From Rheinheimera oceanensis (GTDB lineage: Bacteria; Pseudomonadota; Gammaproteobacteria; Enterobacterales; Alteromonadaceae), in contig NZ_JAGPNM010000003.1 in the NCBI RefSeq assembly GCF_018831085.1, positions 248,001 through 312,000 on the forward strand: a stretch of DNA of 64,000 nucleotides, written 5' to 3'. Position 1 is the first letter of the stretch; every line of letters begins with the position of its first letter. Positions 1 through 8,657 of the stretch are shown here, piece after piece. The notes beneath the pieces are model-generated. The model was given only the letters and a program-made list of their open reading frames with translations, was not told the DNA's origin and made no database searches. Position numbers and translations under genes: made by a program.

Positions 1-836
1 GCATAAGCGATAAATTCGTCCCGCAAGGTGTTTATTGTTGTAACGGTGTTTTGCATTACCGCGACAGACTCAGCTGTTAAAGCTTGTGCGGCAATTTGTG
101 CTACCGGTTCAGCAAGTGGGTAGGGCGCAATCATTTGTTTTAGCGCATTAATAATATCCGGCGCGGCCAGCGTAAAGCCGCAGCGCAGGCCCGCCAAAGC
201 AAAGGCTTTAGACAGGGTGCGCAGTATCACCAGGTTTGGATATTGTGGTAGTAAATCAACTACTGACGCTTGCGGGGCAAATTCAATATAGGCTTCATCC
301 AGCACTACTAAGGCGCTGTCTTTATAGTGCTCCAGCACGGCAATAATCTGCTCGCGCGGGATTAAATCGCCGGTGGGGTTATTCGGGCTGCAAATAAACA
401 CCAGTTTGGGCGTGGTAGAAAATAACGCCGCCAAATCCAGCGTAAAATCGGCGGTAAGCGGCACTATATTCACCGGCACCTGGTTACTTTGCGCGCTGAT
501 GGCATACATGCCGTAAGTTGGCGGGCAAATGCTGATGCTGTCTTGTTTCGGCTCACAAAAGCTGCGGATCAACAGCTCAATGCCTTCATCGGCACCACGG
601 CTTACCAATACCTGTTCTGTTGCTACACCGGCATAAGTGGCATAGCTGTCGATCACCGCTTTGGGTTGGCACGACGGATAGCGGTTAAAACTGCCGCTTA
701 AGCTATATTCCGGCGCCAGCGCGTTTTCATTAGCGTTAAGCCAGATAGCGCCGCCGCTCATACTGCTGCGGGCCGAGGCATAAGGCACTATGGCTTTTAC
801 TGCGTCACGGGCCAGTGAATTAATACTGTTACTCAT
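1..836 (-). CDS. hisC: Histidinol-phosphate aminotransferase (3' end outside window)
   Basis: PLP-dependent aminotransferase that converts imidazole acetol-phosphate and glutamate to histidinol phosphate in histidine synthesis. The frame is open from the ATG at 836 to the window edge, giving 278 codons of a protein usually about 350-360 residues long, so the C-terminus is missing. Visible family marks are the N-terminal LNANENALAP segment, CSPNNPTGD, and the PLP-lysine motif RTLSKAFALAGLRCG. The start lies 3 nt after the hisD stop and has a good AAGGAA ribosome site inside the end of hisD, so it is the third gene of the hisG-hisD-hisC operon. Identity is secure. Confidence 0.95.
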   Translation of the reverse strand, partial: MSNSINSLARDAVKAIVPYASARSSMSGGAIWLNANENALAPEYSLSGSFNRYPSCQPKAVIDSYATYAGVATEQVLVSRGADEGIELLIRSFCEPKQDSISICPPTYGMYAISAQSNQVPVNIVPLTADFTLDLAALFSTTPKLVFICSPNNPTGDLIPREQIIAVLEHYKDSALVVLDEAYIEFAPQASVVDLLPQYPNLVILRTLSKAFALAGLRCGFTLAAPDIINALKQMIAPYPLAEPVAQIAAQALTAESVAVMQNTVTTINTLRDEFIAY

Positions 837-839
837 GGT

Positions 840-2162
840 TTATTCCTTTGCTTGCTCTGTCAGGGCGGCCAGGCGCAGGGTTACTGCGTTGGCGTGAGCC
901 TGCAGGCCTTCTGCAGTGGCCAGCACTTCAATGGCCGGGCCTATATGGCGTATACCGTCAGCAGATAATTTTTGCACTGTGTAGCGCCGGTAAAAGTCGG
1001 TTAACGACAAACTGGACACGGTTTTGCTGTAGCCGTATGTCGGTAACACATGGTTGGTGCCGCTGGCATAATCTCCGGCCGATTCAGGCGTCCATTTACC
1101 AACAAAGATACTGGCGGCGCTGGTAAATGTATCAACCAGCGCATCATCACAAGCGGTTTGCACTATTAAATGCTCCGGCGCATAAGCATTGGTTACCGCC
1201 ACGGCCTGAGTTAAATCGGCGGTTAAAATATAGCGGCTATGGCTAAGCGCGGCGGCGGCAATATCTTTACGGGGTAGTTGTGCTAATTGAATGGCTACCT
1301 CGGCCTGTACTGCGCTGATCAAGTCAGCACTGTTGCTAACTAATACCACCTGGGAGTCGGGGCCATGCTCAGCTTGCGATAGTAAATCGGCGGCAACAAA
1401 GGCCGGGTTGGCGCTGCTATCGGCCAGCACCAACACTTCAGACGGGCCGGCCGGCATATCGATCATCGCGCCTTTGGCATCCTGGCTCACTTGCTGTTTA
1501 GCTTCGGTAACATAGCGGTTACCCGGGCCAAAAATTTTATCTACTTTAGCAATAGTGTCTGTGCCATAGGCCAGCGCGGCTATCGCCTGGGCTCCGCCAA
1601 TGGTGTAAATCTCGCTAATGCCACACAATTCGGCCGCGTACAGAATTTCCGGCGCGATATCACCCGCTTCAGGCTTACCCGGTGGGGTAACCAGTACAAT
1701 ACGGCTACAGCCTGCCAGTTGTGCCGGTACACCCAGCATTAACACCGTGGAGGGCAGTGGGGCACTGCCGCCGGGAATATATAAACCGACAGCAGCAATA
1801 GCATGGCTTTTAAGCTGGCACACTACGCCAACACTGGTTTCTACCTCGATTTCACGCGGCAACTGCGCAGCGTGAAATTTGCGGATATTGTCATAGGCCA
1901 GTTCTATCGCCGCTTTGCGCTTTGGCAGTAAGCGGTTTAACTGTGCCAGTTTGGTTTGCGGGCTTAAGCGCAGTGGGTTGGCATTCAGGCCATCAAACTG
2001 GCGGCTGTATGCTACCAGTGCTTCATCACCCTGCTGGCGCACAGCCTTAATAATAGTACGCACCTGGTCGCTTAAGCTGGCTGAATCGGCAAGTTCCGGC
2101 CGTGCCAGTGCAGCTTGCTGCTCGCTTTTTGATAACTGCGCCCAGTTAATTACCCCGATCAT
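840..2162 (-). CDS. hisD: Histidinol dehydrogenase
   Basis: Zinc-dependent enzyme that oxidises L-histidinol to L-histidine in two NAD-dependent steps, the end of the pathway. The 440-residue length is normal for the family. Recognisable segments include GLYIPGGSAPLPSTVLM, IFGPGNRYVTEAK, DMPAGPSEVLVLAD, the LLSQAEHGPDSQ zinc/catalytic region, APEHLIV, and a C-terminal SAGDYASGTNHVLPT block. The ATG follows a GGAG site at a normal distance and lies only 2 nt after the hisG stop, so the two genes are probably translationally coupled. It is transcribed leftward with hisG and hisC under the his attenuator. Confidence 0.97.
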   Translation of the reverse strand: MIGVINWAQLSKSEQQAALARPELADSASLSDQVRTIIKAVRQQGDEALVAYSRQFDGLNANPLRLSPQTKLAQLNRLLPKRKAAIELAYDNIRKFHAAQLPREIEVETSVGVVCQLKSHAIAAVGLYIPGGSAPLPSTVLMLGVPAQLAGCSRIVLVTPPGKPEAGDIAPEILYAAELCGISEIYTIGGAQAIAALAYGTDTIAKVDKIFGPGNRYVTEAKQQVSQDAKGAMIDMPAGPSEVLVLADSSANPAFVAADLLSQAEHGPDSQVVLVSNSADLISAVQAEVAIQLAQLPRKDIAAAALSHSRYILTADLTQAVAVTNAYAPEHLIVQTACDDALVDTFTSAASIFVGKWTPESAGDYASGTNHVLPTYGYSKTVSSLSLTDFYRRYTVQKLSADGIRHIGPAIEVLATAEGLQAHANAVTLRLAALTEQAKE

Positions 2163-2164
2163 AG

Positions 2165-3073
2165 CTACTCCATCATCTTTTCAATTGGCAATACTAAAAT
2201 CGAGCTGGCGCCCAGTGCCTTTAACTGTTCCATGGTTTCCCAAAATAACGTTTCACTGCTAACCACATGAATGGCTACCATATCGCTGTTACCGGCCAGC
2301 GGCAGCATCGTCGGGTTTTCCGCACCCGGTAGCAGCGCAATTACTTCGTTCAAGCGGGCGCGCGGTGCGTGCAACATAATGTATTTACTTTCATTGGCTT
2401 GCATTACGCCGTTAATGCGCGGCATCAGCTTGCTGATCAGCTTCAACTGGCGCTCGTCGGTAAGGTTTTTGCGCTGAATAAGCACCGCTTTGCTGCGGTA
2501 AATCACATCGACTTCTTTTAAACCATTGGCCTCGAGCGTAGCGCCGGTAGATACCAGATCGCAGATGGCATCGGCTAAACCGGCGCGGGGGGCCACTTCT
2601 ACCGAACCTTTTAAATTAACAATACGGGCATTTACGCCTTGTTGCTTTAAATAGCGTGCCAGCAGGCGCGGGTAGGTAGTGGCAATGGTTTTGTCTTCCA
2701 ACGACACTGCGCCGCTGTAGCTTTCTTCCTGTGGTACAGCGATGGACAGACGGCAACCACCAAAATCGAGCCGTTTTAATACGGTGTAATCGAAGCTGTC
2801 GTTGTCGAGTTTGCGCTGTAATGACTCTTCTTCCAGCACATTTTCGCCCACGATACCCAAATCACAGACACCGTCCATCACCAGACCCGGAATATCGTCA
2901 TCGCGCACCCGTAGAATATCAATATCCATATTCTCAACATGGGCAATAAGACGCTGCTCACGCAGGTTAATTTTTAAACCGCAACTGGTAAGCAGGGCCT
3001 GAGAGTCGACCGATAAACGGCCGGATTTCTGCATGGCGATACGTAAGCGTTTAGATTCTGTTGCCGGACTCAT
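2165..3073 (-). CDS. hisG: ATP phosphoribosyltransferase, long form
   Basis: Catalyses the first committed step of histidine synthesis, joining ATP and PRPP. The 302-residue length is that of the long HisG form with a C-terminal ACT-like regulatory domain for histidine feedback; short HisG proteins with HisZ are about 210 residues. Visible motifs are [11 protein letters not shown] at the N-terminus, [14 protein letters not shown], and [18 protein letters not shown], the PRPP-binding region. The ATG follows GGAG by a normal spacer. It is the first structural gene after the leader peptide and attenuator at 3102-3241. The N-terminal SPATESK extension is unremarkable. Confidence 0.97.
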   Translation of the reverse strand: MSPATESKRLRIAMQKSGRLSVDSQALLTSCGLKINLREQRLIAHVENMDIDILRVRDDDIPGLVMDGVCDLGIVGENVLEEESLQRKLDNDSFDYTVLKRLDFGGCRLSIAVPQEESYSGAVSLEDKTIATTYPRLLARYLKQQGVNARIVNLKGSVEVAPRAGLADAICDLVSTGATLEANGLKEVDVIYRSKAVLIQRKNLTDERQLKLISKLMPRINGVMQANESKYIMLHAPRARLNEVIALLPGAENPTMLPLAGNSDMVAIHVVSSETLFWETMEQLKALGASSILVLPIEKMME

Positions 3074-3101
3074 ACTGGTCTCCGTGACGATAATAAAATT
3101 A

Positions 3102-3158
3102 GTAAAGTAATAAACAAAAACCCCGGCCTGGGCGCGGGGTTTTTGTTTATTACTTTAC
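3102..3158 (-). terminator. his operon attenuator terminator
   Basis: Perfect 24-bp inverted repeat, 3102-3125 with 3135-3158, closed by a 9-nt loop. Read leftward it gives a GC-rich hairpin followed by a U-rich run, and the stem continues through the U-run because the matching A-run lies on the other arm. It sits between the leader peptide and hisG, which is where a his attenuator belongs. The length and perfection of the stem are unusual. Confidence 0.9.
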
Positions 3159-3199
3159 CACCGGAGCGCCAGACCATAGCCCTCCGACAAAGCGGACGG

Positions 3200-3241
3200 C
3201 TAGTACCTATGATGATGGTGCAGTACAGTAATAATATTCAT
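3200..3241 (-). CDS. hisL: his operon leader peptide
   Basis: A 13-residue ORF, MNIITVLHHHHRY, followed by TAG. It has four consecutive histidine codons (CAC CAT CAT CAT). It lies about 40 nt upstream of the attenuator hairpin and 130 nt upstream of hisG. E. coli and Salmonella HisL have seven consecutive His codons in a similar position. Ribosome stalling at the His codons when charged tRNA-His is scarce should favour an antiterminator structure. The upstream ribosome site is weak. The call rests on the codon run together with the attenuator. Confidence 0.88.
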   Translation of the reverse strand: MNIITVLHHHHRY

Positions 3242-3265
3242 AATCAGGGTTTTGCTGGTTAAGTT

Positions 3266-3295
3266 GCTATACAAGTTACCCTTGTGTAGCAGCAA
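3266..3295 (-). promoter_or_regulatory. Candidate his operon promoter
   Basis: Leftward TTGCTG at 3290-3295 and TATAGC at 3266-3271, separated by 18 nt, about 25 nt upstream of hisL. The match to sigma-70 consensus is only moderate and was judged by eye. Farther upstream, to about 3480, the sequence is AT-rich with no other feature I can name. Confidence 0.35.
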
Positions 3296-3526
3296 GTGCA
3301 AGCCTGTTTTGGTTTTGAATATATTACAGTTCTATTTTTAAGTTATTGAAATTAAGTTGTTTTGTGTGTTTATTGGCTATGGGTGGCAATAAATTATTTT
3401 CTTTTAAAATCCAGACATTGGAATTTTAAGCTTAAAAAATGGTCAACTTGTATAGTCAATGCGGGTTTGAGATAAAGTTTTCAACCGGACAGCCGATAAC
3501 GGGTAAATCGCTTTGAGGATGAGCTG

Positions 3527-3778
3527 ATGGATGCTTTTATGCCTTTTATACAACGTGTACCGGGTACGCCAATAGAGCAGGATCCGAAAGTTGTGGTGCC
3601 GGTTTTTAAAGAGGCGCGCTTAAGCCCGATTAAGCCCAACGAACAAAAGTACCTTATTTTAACCCGGCCTGTGCGCAAGCGTGATCCACGCCAGCAAGAA
3701 TACCCCAATGCGCCTTACACCACGCCGGAAGAAGACCAGCATGTTGATAAAGATGGTCATCTGGATATTTTTGTCTGA
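3527..3778 (+). CDS. Small conserved-looking protein, unknown function
   Basis: An 83-residue protein that I do not recognise. The ATG at 3527 has a GAGG ribosome site about 10 nt upstream, and codon use resembles the core genes. It is rich in proline and charged residues (VPGTPIEQDPK, RPVRKRDPRQQ, TTPEEDQHVDKDGH), with no signal peptide, membrane segment or cysteine. It looks like a soluble and possibly disordered protein. It lies between the divergent his operon and yoaA, about 90 nt upstream of the latter. It may share a transcript with yoaA, but nothing in the sequence proves a link. Confidence 0.7.
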   Translation: MDAFMPFIQRVPGTPIEQDPKVVVPVFKEARLSPIKPNEQKYLILTRPVRKRDPRQQEYPNAPYTTPEEDQHVDKDGHLDIFV

Positions 3779-3869
3779 ATTTTCCCGCCATTAAGGCATA
3801 ATAACCGCCTTATTTTTCTGCCGGTTGTTTCAGTGCTGTCTACTTTCTTTAATCACAATCTGAGTTGTT

Positions 3870-5795
3870 ATGCGTAAGCAGGTTACCAGTGCTTTTGCAC
3901 CGGGCGGTGCTTTAGCTGCGCATATTGCCGGTTTTAATGCCCGCGAAGCGCAAGTAGAAATGGCACAGGCAGTAGCGGATGTCATTGAAACACCTGCCGC
4001 CCTGGTGGTAGAGGCGGGTACCGGTACCGGTAAAACCTATGCCTATTTAGTGCCGGCGCTGTTAAGCGGTAAAAAAGTGGTGTTATCTACCGGCACCAAA
4101 AACCTGCAGGAACAGCTGTATTTCCGCGATTTGCCCAAAGTAGTTAAAGCTCTGGCCAGCCCGTTACAACTGGCGTTACTTAAAGGCCGCAGCAACTATC
4201 TTTGCCTGTTTCGTTTAGAGCAGCATTACAACCATGTGCCGATGCAGGATGATCAGTTGATCCAGGATTTAAGCCTGATCAAAAAGTGGTCGGCCGAAAC
4301 CCAAAGTGGCGATATCGGTGAGTTAAGCTATATCAGCGAAGACTCCAAAGCCTTGCCCTATGTTACCAGCACCACAGACAACTGCCTTGGCAAAGACTGC
4401 CCGGTGTATGAAGATTGCCATCTGTTAAAAGCCCGTAAAAAAGCCCAGGCTGCTGATTTGGTAGTGGTAAACCATCATTTGTTTTTTGCTGATCTGGCAT
4501 TAAAAGACACCGGCTTTGGTGAGCTGCTGCCGCAAATGGATGTGATTATCTTTGATGAAGCACACCAGTTGCCGGATATTGCCAGTGACTACTTTGGCGA
4601 AAATGTCTCCAGCCGCCTGTTACTCGATCTGTGCCGTGATATTGATGTTGCCTGTAAAACCGAACTGCGTGATCATCCGCAACTGGCGAAAACTGCCGAT
4701 AAAGTAGCGCAGTTGATCAAAGACTGGCGCCTGCAGTTTGGCAATGACGCCACTAAAGGCAATTGGCGCGAGGCTTATCAAAAACCAGAGATGCAAACGG
4801 CACTGAACCGCGTTAGCGAAGCCATAGATATGCTGTATCTGGTAATGAAAAGCAGCCTTGGCCGCAGCGATTTAATTGATAATGCCTTTGAGCGCTTAGC
4901 GCTGTGTAAAGCACGGCTGTTAAAGCTTACCGACATGCAGCAAAACGGTGTTAGCCTGTGGTATGAAACCACCCGCTTGCACGTTAGCCTGCATTTAACG
5001 CCGCTGAGTATTGCAGATAAGTTTCGTGACATAGTAGCGGCCGATAACCGCAGCTGGGTGTTTACCTCGGCTACCTTGTCGGTAAATAACGGTTTTAGCC
5101 ATTACACGGCACAAATGGGCTTGAATAACGCCAAAACCCTGCTGCTGGAAAGCCCGTTTAACTATGCTGAGCAAGCACTGTTATGTGTGCCGCGCTATAT
5201 GAGCGAGCCGCACGAGCAGGGCATGGCACGGCAGTTACTGCAAATTGCCGTTAGGCTTATTGAAGCCAATAACGGCCGCTGTTTCTTTTTATTTACCAGC
5301 CATCGTATGCTGCAACTGGTAGCGAAACAGCTGCCCGATCTGATACGCCAGCCGGTGCTGGTGCAGGGCAGCAGCGGCAAGCGTTTATTGCTGGAGCAGT
5401 TTGTTAAACTGGATAATGCCGTGCTGTTAGGTACCGGTAGTTTTTGGGAAGGCGTAGATGTACGTGGAGATACGCTAAGCTGCGTAATCATAGACAAACT
5501 GCCCTTTGCTTCACCGGATGAACCTTTGCTGCAAGCGCGCAGCGAAGACTGCACCCTGCGCGGTTTGGACCCCTTTGCCGAAGTTCAACTGCCACAAGCG
5601 GTAATTACCTTAAAGCAGGGCGTAGGCCGCTTAATTCGTGATGTTACTGACCGTGGTGTAATGGTAATTTGTGATAACCGTCTGGTTACTAAGCCCTATG
5701 GTGAAGTATTTTTAACCAGCTTACCGCCGATGCGCCGTACCCGCTCACTGGATGAAGCAGTAAACTTTTTACAACAAATGAAACAGGATAATTAA
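3870..5795 (+). CDS. yoaA: DinG-family ATP-dependent DNA helicase YoaA
   Basis: XPD/DinG-type iron-sulfur 5'-3' helicase. E. coli YoaA is about 636 residues and acts in DNA repair with the chi (HolC) subunit; this protein has 641. Walker A is EAGTGTGKTYAYL (near residue 50). The four-cysteine cluster region includes NYLCLF and CLGKDCPVYEDC. The DEAH box is IIFDEAHQLPD (near residue 230). Motifs V and VI appear as TGSFWEGVDVRGD and QGVGRLIRDVTDRG. The gene is followed at once by tsaB, an arrangement also seen in E. coli, where yoaA is close to tsaB. Confidence 0.93.
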   Translation: MRKQVTSAFAPGGALAAHIAGFNAREAQVEMAQAVADVIETPAALVVEAGTGTGKTYAYLVPALLSGKKVVLSTGTKNLQEQLYFRDLPKVVKALASPLQLALLKGRSNYLCLFRLEQHYNHVPMQDDQLIQDLSLIKKWSAETQSGDIGELSYISEDSKALPYVTSTTDNCLGKDCPVYEDCHLLKARKKAQAADLVVVNHHLFFADLALKDTGFGELLPQMDVIIFDEAHQLPDIASDYFGENVSSRLLLDLCRDIDVACKTELRDHPQLAKTADKVAQLIKDWRLQFGNDATKGNWREAYQKPEMQTALNRVSEAIDMLYLVMKSSLGRSDLIDNAFERLALCKARLLKLTDMQQNGVSLWYETTRLHVSLHLTPLSIADKFRDIVAADNRSWVFTSATLSVNNGFSHYTAQMGLNNAKTLLLESPFNYAEQALLCVPRYMSEPHEQGMARQLLQIAVRLIEANNGRCFFLFTSHRMLQLVAKQLPDLIRQPVLVQGSSGKRLLLEQFVKLDNAVLLGTGSFWEGVDVRGDTLSCVIIDKLPFASPDEPLLQARSEDCTLRGLDPFAEVQLPQAVITLKQGVGRLIRDVTDRGVMVICDNRLVTKPYGEVFLTSLPPMRRTRSLDEAVNFLQQMKQDN

Positions 5796-5796
5796 G

Positions 5797-6495
5797 TTGG
5801 ACAAAGCCATCATTAAACTACTTGCCCTTGATACCTCAACTGAAGCCTGCTCAGTTGCAGTGCAGGTTGGTACGGATATGTTGACGCTGGACGAAGTTTG
5901 TCCGCAGCAGCATAGCAAACGCGTGCTGCCAATGGTGCAGCAGTTGCTAAGCCAGGCCGGGATCAGCCTGAAGCAACTGGACGGTATTGTATTTGGCCGG
6001 GGCCCCGGCAGCTTTACCGGGGTGCGCATTGGCGTGGGAGTAACCCAGGGGTTGGCCTTTGGTGCTGACGTACCGGTATATGGCGTATCTACCCTGGCGG
6101 CAATGGCGCAGGCCGCGCACCGGCTTTATGCAGCTAAGCAGGTAGTAGCTGCAATAGATGCCCGTATGGCCGAGGTGTATATCGGCAGTTTTACCTTACA
6201 ACAGGGTCTGATGCAGCCAGGCAGCAGCGAAGTGGCCATTAAACCGCAGGATATCAGTGGCTTTGATCTCAGTGGTGAAGTACATGCTGTCGGCACCGGC
6301 TGGCAAACCTATGCTGATGTATTGCTGCAAAAACAGGCCGCTGTTATCGCCAATGATATTTTATATCCGTCGGCGCAGGATATGCTGACGCTGGCGCAGC
6401 CCGCACTTGCTGCCGGGCAGTTTATCGCCGCAGAGCTGGCTGAGCCGGTGTATGTGCGTGATGATGTAACCTGGCAAAAACTGCCGGGAAGATAA
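5797..6495 (+). CDS. tsaB: tRNA t6A37 threonylcarbamoyltransferase subunit TsaB
   Basis: Partner of TsaD and TsaE in making N6-threonylcarbamoyladenosine at position 37 of ANN-decoding tRNAs. The 232 residues match the family. Hallmarks are the N-terminal ILALDTSTEACSVA-like strand (here LLALDTSTEACSVAV), the QHSKRVLPMV segment and GRGPGSFTGVRIGVGVTQGLA. The start is TTG, 1 nt after the yoaA stop, with an AGGA site a few bases upstream inside the end of yoaA. This implies coupled translation. An ATG start farther in would remove the conserved first strand. Confidence 0.95.
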   Translation: MDKAIIKLLALDTSTEACSVAVQVGTDMLTLDEVCPQQHSKRVLPMVQQLLSQAGISLKQLDGIVFGRGPGSFTGVRIGVGVTQGLAFGADVPVYGVSTLAAMAQAAHRLYAAKQVVAAIDARMAEVYIGSFTLQQGLMQPGSSEVAIKPQDISGFDLSGEVHAVGTGWQTYADVLLQKQAAVIANDILYPSAQDMLTLAQPALAAGQFIAAELAEPVYVRDDVTWQKLPGR

Positions 6496-6501
6496 AATAA
6501 C

Positions 6502-6529
6502 TTGGTTATTAATGCTTTCTGGTTATAAT
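6502..6529 (+). promoter_or_regulatory. Candidate promoter for the 100-residue gene
   Basis: TTGGTT at 6502-6507 and a perfect TATAAT at 6524-6529 with a 16-nt spacer, just downstream of tsaB and 28 nt before the next ATG. Judged by eye. Confidence 0.55.
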
Positions 6530-6557
6530 TAAGCCAGTTTGCTTAAGTGATGATGCT

Positions 6558-6860
6558 ATGACGTTAAACGTTAATCAGAGCCTGAATGCCACCACCAACA
6601 TTAGCAGCGTTTTTGCCGGTAATGAGCCACGCCGTGCGTTGCCGCGCAATGAAACCGCTACCGAGTTGCCGCAAGGCCGCGGTGTACGTGCCAGCAATGA
6701 GGTGATAAGCCAGCTTGACGACGAACGCCGCCGGCAAGCAAACTTCAGCTCTGCCAATGACCGGCGCAGCCAACAGGCCATAGATGCCTACCAAAGCCAG
6801 GCCAATGAACAACGCCGCAGCGAAGTGCAATCAATGCTCGGCGTCGATCTTTACGCCTGA
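6558..6860 (+). CDS. Small hydrophilic protein, unknown function
   Basis: A 100-residue protein without a recognised domain. It has no signal peptide or membrane segment. It is rich in Asn, Gln, Arg and Ser, with a middle part full of charge (QLDDERRRQANFSSANDRR) that is likely helical or disordered. It ends in a compact motif, SMLGVDLYA. Proteins of this general kind, with a conserved MLGVDLYA-like tail, are familiar to me from Alteromonadales next to tsaB, but I know no function. It has its own promoter-like sequence and no obvious partner. Coding character is supported by codon use and length. Confidence 0.75.
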   Translation: MTLNVNQSLNATTNISSVFAGNEPRRALPRNETATELPQGRGVRASNEVISQLDDERRRQANFSSANDRRSQQAIDAYQSQANEQRRSEVQSMLGVDLYA

Positions 6861-6921
6861 ATAAAACCAATCATCATTTATCGCCGTAGTCTAAGCAGAG
6901 AAATTCTGCATAGAGACGGTT

Positions 6922-7659
6922 ATGACTTCTGTTTGTTTAATTACCGGTGCCAGCTCCGGCATCGGCCGCGAATTAGCGTTGCATTACGCCGCAAACGGCT
7001 GGACAGTTTATGCGGTGGCGCGCTCTGCCGATAAGCTGCATGAGCTGGCGCAAAACCCTGCTATCCGCGCTTTACCGCTGGACCTTACCGACAACACCAT
7101 TTTGCAAAGTACTGCCCGGCAATTAGCTGATGACGGTGTAGTGCTGGATTTACTGCTGCTTAATGCCGGTACCTGCGAGTATGTTGATGCCAACAATCTC
7201 GATCTGGCTGCGTTTGAACGCACCTTTGCTATTAATTTTCACGCTGTGGTGGCGGCCACCAAATACTTTATGCCGCTGCTAAAAGCGTCTTTAACACCAC
7301 AGTTGGCTATTGTCAGTTCAATGGCACACTTTTTCCCTTTTACCCGCAGTGAAGCCTATGGCGCCAGCAAGGCTGCCGTCAGTTATTTTGTCGATAGTTT
7401 ACGGGTAGATTTAGCCGGTAGCGGTATTAGTGTCAGTTTAATTGAGCCGGGTTTTGTTGATACACCGTTAACGCAAAAAAACGATTTTGCTATGCCGTTT
7501 TTAGTGCCGGTAACGCAAGCGGCCAGCCGTATTTATAGCGGATTAGCGAAAGGCAACAGCCGGATCCGCTTCCCACGCCGGTTAAGTGTGTTGTTAAAGC
7601 TGTTGTCGTTACTGCCGTATGATCTGCGCAACAGTGTCGCCAGAAGGATGAAACAGTAA
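6922..7659 (+). CDS. Short-chain dehydrogenase/reductase
   Basis: Classical SDR of 245 residues. It has the nucleotide-binding TGASSGIGREL motif near the N-terminus, LLLNAGTCE, the catalytic serine in IVSSMAHF, and YGASK for the Tyr/Lys pair. PGFVDTPLT follows as usual. The substrate is unknown. The last base of its stop codon region overlaps the next start (TAATG), so it is translated with the DUF2878 and chalcone-isomerase-like genes. In Shewanella and Vibrio relatives these families occur in a larger cluster with DUF1365, DUF3833 and a cyclopropane-fatty-acid synthase-like enzyme, which hints at lipid modification. Confidence 0.9.
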   Translation: MTSVCLITGASSGIGRELALHYAANGWTVYAVARSADKLHELAQNPAIRALPLDLTDNTILQSTARQLADDGVVLDLLLLNAGTCEYVDANNLDLAAFERTFAINFHAVVAATKYFMPLLKASLTPQLAIVSSMAHFFPFTRSEAYGASKAAVSYFVDSLRVDLAGSGISVSLIEPGFVDTPLTQKNDFAMPFLVPVTQAASRIYSGLAKGNSRIRFPRRLSVLLKLLSLLPYDLRNSVARRMKQ

Positions 7660-8159
7660 TGGGATGCACTCAAGGTTTTAACTGGCGTGCTTTGGTTGGT
7701 TTTGAGCTGTGTTGGTTTGCGCTGGTGTATTTTCAGCAACAGGCTGTACTGCCAGTTTCAGCTTACTTACTTTATGGCCTGTGGCAGATGGATAAAGCGG
7801 GGCGCATTGCAGTACTGCTGATATTGTTGGCAGGCATCGGCATAGACACGCTGTTGCTGCGCCTGAGCGTTATACAGTTTAGTGGTGACGCGCTATTGCC
7901 GTTGTGGTTTGTGCTGCTGTGGGCTGTGTTTGCTTTGGCCGCCGTGGAGTTTATGGCCAAGGTACTGACTAAACCCTGGTTGGCAGCCATATTGGGCGCC
8001 AGCGGCGGCCCCTTATCTTACTGGGGCGGGGCAGCGTTAAGTGGCGGGGTTTTGCAGTTTCCGCTGCAGTTTTACTCTGCACTGGTATTAATTGTGGTTT
8101 GGGCGCTTATTGCCGTAGCGCTTGGCCAAAGCAGGAGGTGGTATGTTAAAGCCGTATAG
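7659..8159 (+). CDS. DUF2878 family membrane protein
   Basis: A 166-residue inner-membrane protein that matches the DUF2878 pattern. It has four or five hydrophobic segments, roughly residues 10-30, 45-65, 80-100, 110-125 and 140-158. Small residues are common in the GASGGPLSYWGGAALSGG loop, which is the most recognisable part of the family. The biochemical role is unknown. The ATG overlaps the SDR stop, and its own end overlaps the following gene by 17 nt, so the three genes form a tight operon. The family name is from pattern memory, not a search. Confidence 0.82.
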   Translation: MGCTQGFNWRALVGFELCWFALVYFQQQAVLPVSAYLLYGLWQMDKAGRIAVLLILLAGIGIDTLLLRLSVIQFSGDALLPLWFVLLWAVFALAAVEFMAKVLTKPWLAAILGASGGPLSYWGGAALSGGVLQFPLQFYSALVLIVVWALIAVALGQSRRWYVKAV

Positions 8160-8655
8160 TCTGTTATTGCTGCTGGGCCTGGCCGGTGGCGTTGGTTTTA
8201 ATGCGGCGGCAGTGCCTGAGCTGACAACGGTTGGCGAGGGTTCATACCGCTATATGTTCTGGCAGTTATACGATGCCCGTTTAGCCAGTGAAGATGGTAA
8301 GTTTGACAGTTACCAGCAAAGTACACCTTTATTGCTGGAGCTGACTTATAAACGCGATATTACCAGACAGCAGTTTATCGATGCCACGGTAGATGAATGG
8401 CAAAAGCTGGGCCACAGCAGCAAAGCACAGCAACAGCAATGGGCGCAGCAGTTACAAAGCCTGTGGCAGGATGTAAAAAAGGGCGACACCCTGGCGGCAT
8501 TGCTGCACGCAGATGGTAGTGTGATATTTTATTTTAATGGCACTGAAACAGGTAGGCTGGAAGACAGCGCTTTTGGCACGGCATTTTTTGATATCTGGCT
8601 GCACCCTGATACCAGCGCACCTAAACTGCGCCGCCAGTTAATAGCGGCGCAGTAA
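8143..8655 (+). CDS. Chalcone isomerase-like exported protein
   Basis: A 170-residue protein with a signal peptide (residues 1-22, ending near FNAAA) and a mature domain of the bacterial chalcone isomerase-like type (LTTVGEGSYRYMFWQLYDA, LELTYKRDIT). Bacterial members do not have shown isomerase activity on flavonoids, and the real role is unknown. I chose the ATG at 8143 because AGGAGG lies 7 nt upstream. A start at 8122 would add seven residues before the signal peptide. It is the last gene of the SDR-DUF2878 operon and converges on the alkaline phosphatase gene with only 2 nt between the stops. Confidence 0.85.
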   Translation: MLKPYSLLLLLGLAGGVGFNAAAVPELTTVGEGSYRYMFWQLYDARLASEDGKFDSYQQSTPLLLELTYKRDITRQQFIDATVDEWQKLGHSSKAQQQQWAQQLQSLWQDVKKGDTLAALLHADGSVIFYFNGTETGRLEDSAFGTAFFDIWLHPDTSAPKLRRQLIAAQ

Positions 8656-8657
8656 CA

